From positions 31,385,542-31,449,541 of the forward strand of contig OX388305.1 of assembly GCA_947579605.1 (NCBI GenBank): DNA of 64,000 nt. The letters run 5' to 3'. Each line of letters starts with the position of its first letter. Position 1 is the first letter of the stretch. Source of the stretch: Athripsodes cinereus. Taxonomy: Eukaryota; Arthropoda; Insecta; Trichoptera; Leptoceridae. The notes beneath the pieces were generated by a model, which saw nothing but the letters and a program-made list of their open reading frames with translations, had not been told where the DNA came from and ran no database searches. The position numbers were made by a program, and so were the translations under genes. Positions 59,603 to 64,000 of this stretch are shown here, piece after piece.

Positions 59603-60014
59603 GCTGGCGAAAATTATTAAATATGACTAAAATATTTAAATATGAGGCTGGCGAAAATTATTAAATATGACTAAAATATTTAAATATGAGGCTGGCGAAA
59701 ATTATTAAATATGACTAAAATATTTAAATATGAAATATTTAAATATGAGGCTGGCGAAAATTATTAAATATGACTAAAATATTTAAATATGAAATATTTA
59801 AATATGAGGCTGGCGAAAATGATTAAATATGACTAAAATATTTAAATATGAGGCTGGCGAAAATTATTAAATATGACTAAAATATTTAAATATGAAATAT
59901 TTAAATATGAGGCTGGCGAAAATTATTAAATATGACTAAAATATTTAAATATGAAATATTTAAATATGAGGCTGGCGAAAATTATTAAATATGACTAAAA
60001 TATTTAAATATGAC
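59601..60014. repeat. Tandem array, 44/59-bp units, 8 copies
   Basis: Units begin AGGCTGGCGAAAATTATTAA at 59601, 59645, 59689, 59748, 59807, 59851, 59910 and 59969. Spacing is 44 or 59, the longer form carrying an extra AAATATTTAAATATG. Higher-order alternation (44, 44, 59, 59, 44, 59, 59) indicates unequal exchange. Confidence 0.95.
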
Positions 60015-60769
60015 TAAATTCAGTTATTTTTTTGAAAATCAATCAATCACTTTATAAATCAGAATCACATTTACAAAAATATGTCGATCATTGACTATAT
60101 TGTTATTTTAGTTAGACAATCTGTTCAATTAAAATGTAGGTATGTTTATGTCGCAGACTAAGAGAACGTAGATCATGTAGTATGAGACATAATGTGGACG
60201 CATTGAAATTTTAAATTTTATAATTAGAAATTGTTTTAAGAAATAGTTTTTTTTAAGAAAAATATTTTTTATACTGGAAACACTAATTTTTGATACACTA
60301 TGATGAAAACTTTCTTTTCGTCTTTTCATATACATATCTGCACTTTTAGCCAAATTTGTGTTATATTTTGAGTGATTATTTATAATGGTTGAGGGAATAT
60401 TACGTTTATTAATACTTATTTAAAATACCTACATTATTTATCAAATTTTAGCATATTTGAAAAGTAAAACTCCAAATTCTTTATTTATTTATTTTATAAG
60501 TAAATCGTAATAAACGAGATCTCACTTTTTCGTTGAAAACTAACCTACGTAAAATTAGAGTTCGCTCATGTATTCAAAAACTATTTCTTGAATAGAGTAC
60601 ATTTTTATTTATTTTTTGTATTTTGATTTCAATAATAAAGATTTGTATTTTTTCTAAGAATTTTCATTAATCTGTAACGTTTTCAGAAATTTGCTTTTAT
60701 AGAAAAAATAAAGTTGAGAAATTATTTCCTGTTTTGAGAACTTTTATTTTTCACGAAGATGAAAGTCTT
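60015..60769. other. Intergenic AT-rich sequence, nothing recognised
   Basis: No supported gene or repeat. Confidence 0.4.
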
Positions 60770-61181
60770 CTTGTATTAACATACCATCGCGACACACCTC
60801 ACAAGAGCGATAGCCAACAGACCAGAGGCCTGAGTCAATAACACATTTTCACGTTACGTTTTCGTTCCGTTAGCGTTCAAATGTAGACGATGTTGCGCCA
60901 AAGTGTTAATTTTCGAAACTATTGTGTATCTTAGCAACGAAATTGACACTCGCTTGCAACTTCGTCTATACTCGAACGTTAACGGAATGAAAACGTAACG
61001 TGAAAATGTGTTATTGACTCAGGCCTCAGCTGCATGTATTGAACATTCAAGTTGTCCTCTCCGTGCCAACAAAAACTTAAGACATTCAGGATGAGGATAA
61101 ACCTCATCGCTAAATTCAAGAAGTAATATTTTTTTTGAAAACAGGTACCTGCCTTTTGCAGAAGAATCTTAAATTTTGAAA
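60770..61181 (-). repeat. Near full-length copy of the dispersed repeat, interrupted by a foldback element
   Basis: It starts at AACATACCATCGCGACACAC and continues, after the insertion at 60826-61026, with CAGCTGCATG, TTGTCCTCTCCGTGCCAACA, AAGACATTCAGGATGAGGAT, AACCTCATCGC and GCCTTTTGCAGAAGAATCTT. It then runs straight into the satellite array. Confidence 0.7.
60826..61026. mobile_element. Foldback element, 201 bp, nested in the dispersed repeat
   Basis: The terminal inverted repeats AGGCCTGAGTCAATAACACA, TTTTCACGTTACGTTTTC and onward match for about 53 bases with two mismatches, and the remaining sequence is weakly palindromic too. The flanks are CAG on both sides (60823-60825 and 61027-61029). 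Removing the element restores ACCAG-CTGCATG, as in the uninterrupted copy at 57490. Confidence 0.85.
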
Positions 61182-62114
61182 CATACGGAAAAGAGTGAGA
61201 GACCTATTCTTTACCATATATTTTTATATATACCTAATACCTAGATGGAGTACTCGTACGTATTTTCATTGTAATAAAGTGAGGCACCATACGGAAAAGA
61301 GTGAGAGACCTATTCTTTACCATATATTTTTATATATACCTAATACCTAGATGGAGTACTCGTACGTATTTTCATTGTAATAAAGTGAGGCACCATACGG
61401 AAAAGAGTGAGAGACCTATTCTTTACCATATATTTTTATATATACCTAATACCTAGATGGAGTACTCGTACGTATTTTCATTGTAATAAAGTGAGGCACC
61501 ATACGGAAAAGAGTGAGAGACCTATTCTTTACCATATATTTTTATATATACCTAATACCTAGATGGAATACTCGTGCGTATTTTCATTGTAATAAAGTGA
61601 GGCACCATACGGAAAAGAGTGAGAGACCTATTCTTTACCATATATTTTTATATATAATACCTAGATGGAGTACTCGTACGTATTTTCATTGTAATAAAGT
61701 GAGGCACCATACGGAAAAGAGTGAGAGACCTATTCTTTACCATATATTTTATATATAATACCTAGATGGAGTACTCGTACGTATTTTCATTGTAATAAAG
61801 TGAGGCACCATACGGAAAAGAGTGAGAGACCTATTCTTTACCATATATTTTTATATATAATACCTAGATGGAGTACTCGTACGTATTTTCATTGTAATAA
61901 AGTGAGGCACCATACGGAAAAGAGTGAGAGACCTATTCTTTACCATATATTTTTATATATAATACCTAGATGGAGTACTCGTACGTATTTTCATTGTAAT
62001 AAAGTGAGGCACCATACGGAAAAGAGTGAGAGACCTATTCTTTACCATATATTTTTATATATAATACCTAGATGGAGTACTCGTACGTATTTTCATTGTA
62101 ATAAAGTGAAGCAC
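61182..62114. repeat. Satellite-like tandem array, nine units of 106 then 102 bp
   Basis: Units start CATACGGAAAAGAGTGAGAG at 61182, 61288, 61394, 61500, 61606, 61708, 61809, 61911 and 62013. The first four intervals are 106; the last four are 102 (one 101), lacking ACCT in TATATATACCTAATACC. The unit start derives from the end of the dispersed repeat (compare TTACGAAAAAGATAGGGAA at 1257). Identity between units is very high, so homogenisation is recent. Each unit has ATTGTAATAAAG. Open frames in the 102-bp part arise because 102 is a multiple of 3. Confidence 0.97.
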
Positions 62115-63299
62115 CATTTTTCGGCACTTTTGACAGAACGGTTGGCGAAAAGAAGTATGGTAAATCGCTAAAAACATCGACAAGAACTTCAAAAAATGTC
62201 CAGTTACGTTTATATAAATGTAAAAATGATATTTTTTTACAAAAATGCGAGAAATAGTCCATAAAATGTAGGAAAAACCTCACGCTTTCGCCAACCGTTC
62301 TGTCAAAAATTCATAGATTTTTTGCCTCATTTTGTAAACGAGTCAGGGTTCTAGGTTTTGTATGGAATTCTGTGTTCTTTACCTAATGCTCCATGGAAAA
62401 TTAAAGTCTTTTTTCAGGTTTATAAATTTAACACATGACACATCATATTATAATGCTTAGAAAAGACAACTTCATCTAATTTGGTAGCCTCCATACAGAA
62501 TATTGTTTCTTCTAAGCCTTATTATAATAATAATAACTAGACAACTTTTTTAATTTTTGTGGAAAAACCACCGCAAGGGCCCAAGAATAATAACACCTCC
62601 TGAACAATAGGGGTTTTAACCTTGTCTTACACTCTCCAAAGTCCGCAAATCATAGGGAATTTTGTTCCAAAGCAACGGACCAGCCACACAGAAGGCACGA
62701 TAGTGATAATTTCATGTGTTAAATTGACTTCGTACTTCGTTAGTTGTAAAACAAACTTCGATATTTTAGATTGTAGAAAACGTGAGAAAAATGTCTTTAT
62801 ATTCACGTAATGTGTGTACTTAGAAAAGGGTGATAAAACGATCATGCATCTGCGTACATCAATACATGTATAATGTATATTCGTATAAAAAAAAACATTG
62901 CTATGAAATATTTTGTAATCTGAATATATTAGTGCACTTAATCTCCTGTTGATTTCTCCCTTTGTGCTATTTAGAAGTACAGCAAGCAAGTTTGCTCACT
63001 AATACCAGGATTAATTTCATCTTTAATAATATTGTGTATTCGTAAAAGAAGGGCTTACGAATTGTAAGTAAGTTGATATATAACCCTTGGTTCGTCGAAT
63101 TGTTAGTTAATCGCCACATTAATCATTGGAGTTGTATTGAAAGGGAGGTTAAATTTATGATAAAATTGTATTTGCTTTATGATAAAATATGTCTTTGTTT
63201 ATTACGTATGTTATTGTTATTATGAACATTTATGAATCCGTGTGTTGATTTCTAAGAATTCATAAGAAACCTTGGCATATTATATTTGAAGACTGTTGT
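62115..63299. other. Intergenic sequence with one repeat tail
   Basis: 62115-62310 contains GCGAAA/GGCGAAAG and ACGGTTGGCG repeated in inverted form (ACAGAACGGTTGGCGAAA at 62134, TTTCGCCAACCGTTCTGTCA at 62286), making a small foldback of about 170 bases. 62510-62600 is an inverted copy of the (ATT)n-tailed repeat at 24640-24745. No gene was recognised. Confidence 0.45.
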
Positions 63300-63420
63300 A
63301 GCGTGGAGATAATGCTCTTGCCTTTGAGTCACTAGGTCTCGAGTTCGATATCCGACCAGAAAGAAAACGAAGAATGGCCTTGTTCAAATTGTTCTAGGTC
63401 TGAATGGTACATGCAGACAG
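63300..63420 (+). mobile_element. tRNA-derived SINE (family B)
   Basis: GCGTGGAGATAATGCTCTTG, CCTTTGAGTCACTAGGTC and GAGTTCGATATCCGACCAG form the tRNA-like head. AAGAATGGCCTTGTTCAAAT, TGTTCTAGGTCTGAATGGTA and CATG form the body, matching in reverse the copy at 40077-40205. The rest to 64000 holds no recognised gene. Confidence 0.8.
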
Positions 63421-64000
63421 GTTTAGTGCATTCTAATATAAGTGGATTATGTTAGTACCTACCCATATACAACTTACTCGTTCTATGGGAATTACCTGTA
63501 CATATAAAAAAAGTTATTATTTTTTCCTGTTACACAATATAACAAATTCTACAACAATTGTATACGGCGTGAGCCTTTTACATGTTGAAATTTGAGATAG
63601 TAATAAAATAAATATAATCGTTCATTTCTAATATATTTTCCCGTTCTTGTGGCACTTTATTTTTAAATGTATGTATCTATGATGTATGTATTTAAATGTA
63701 TATATTTATTTTAAATGTATAGAAAACAAGCGATAATACGATCACGTATTTGATAAGAAATAGACAGATTGAAAATGAACTGTTTCTGCGTATATGAAAA
63801 CGTGCATTAGCAGGTTTGATAATATTGATCAAGAAGCGCATTAACGTGACGTGACCCTTACCTTGAGAAAGAAAATTATTGTATCATACTTAATATGTAC
63901 TTATATATAAATTAAGTGCAAGCAGTACCTACCTATATGAAATTCTCTATAGTTTCGTCACTATGACGAGAGCCTCCCACCAAATACAAGGTGGATACTA

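Noticed and set aside
59601..60014. CRISPR-like array
   Set aside because: The repeats are contiguous with no unique spacers, and the genome is clearly eukaryotic.
61513..62171. Long open frames with a repeated RPILYHIF...STRTYFHCNKVRHHTEKSE protein
   Set aside because: They are a by-product of the tandem array: 102 is divisible by 3 and the unit lacks a stop in that frame. No start context, homology or domain supports a repeat protein.

Overview
This window looks like an arthropod, most probably insect, nuclear genome. It is AT-rich and has intron-split genes with GT-AG and GC-AG splice sites, tRNA-derived SINEs, several LINE lineages and many hAT-type DNA transposons. Frequent TAGGTACCTACC-like simple sequence fits a hemipteran or lepidopteran, but the order is not proven. 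There is one 200-base assembly gap (56015-56214). No prokaryotic, plasmid or CRISPR content was seen.

Gene layout, with exons assembled by hand from splice signals, reading frame and family knowledge. (1) 225-389 (-): first coding exon of a CCDC43-like gene that runs off the left edge. (2) 3590-5358 (+): ARL2BP/BART, 4 coding exons, 152 aa. (3) 5411-12907 (-): NUP93, 15 coding exons, 815 aa, two GC-AG introns; it converges tail-to-tail on ARL2BP with 52 bases between the stops. (4) 15184-23075 (+): GTF3C5 (TFIIIC subunit), 8 coding exons, 485 aa, divergent from NUP93. (5) 40633-49711 (+): CRAL-TRIO lipid-transfer protein of the clavesin/alpha-TTP type, 5 coding exons, 297 aa. (6) 53011-55974 (-): secreted lipase-family protein, 6 coding exons, 311 aa, in which the catalytic Ser and His positions are both Gly. 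Every assembled gene keeps one open frame across all junctions, and protein lengths are close to those of the families.

The rest is mostly mobile DNA. The 17.5 kb between GTF3C5 and the CRAL-TRIO gene is a transposon graveyard. Its centre is a 5.9 kb composite (26234-32127) with hAT-like ends and a perfect 8-base target duplication. Nested inside it are two further hAT-like elements and a broken LINE with a restriction-enzyme-like endonuclease domain. RTE-like LINE fragments with 9-base target duplications sit in introns of NUP93 and GTF3C5. Three or four tRNA-derived SINE families, foldback elements (one an 81-base perfect palindrome), a 102/106-base satellite array and a 44/59-base array complete the picture.

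The housekeeping genes are functionally unrelated (nuclear pore, Pol III transcription, Arl2 signalling, lipid transfer, secreted pseudo-lipase). Their proximity appears to be simple synteny. The points most worth checking are the pseudo-lipase, the overlapping ARL2BP/NUP93 3' ends, the transposon-split NUP93/GTF3C5 promoter region, the nested hAT composite, the perfect palindrome, and the hammerhead-like cores in Penelope-like tails.
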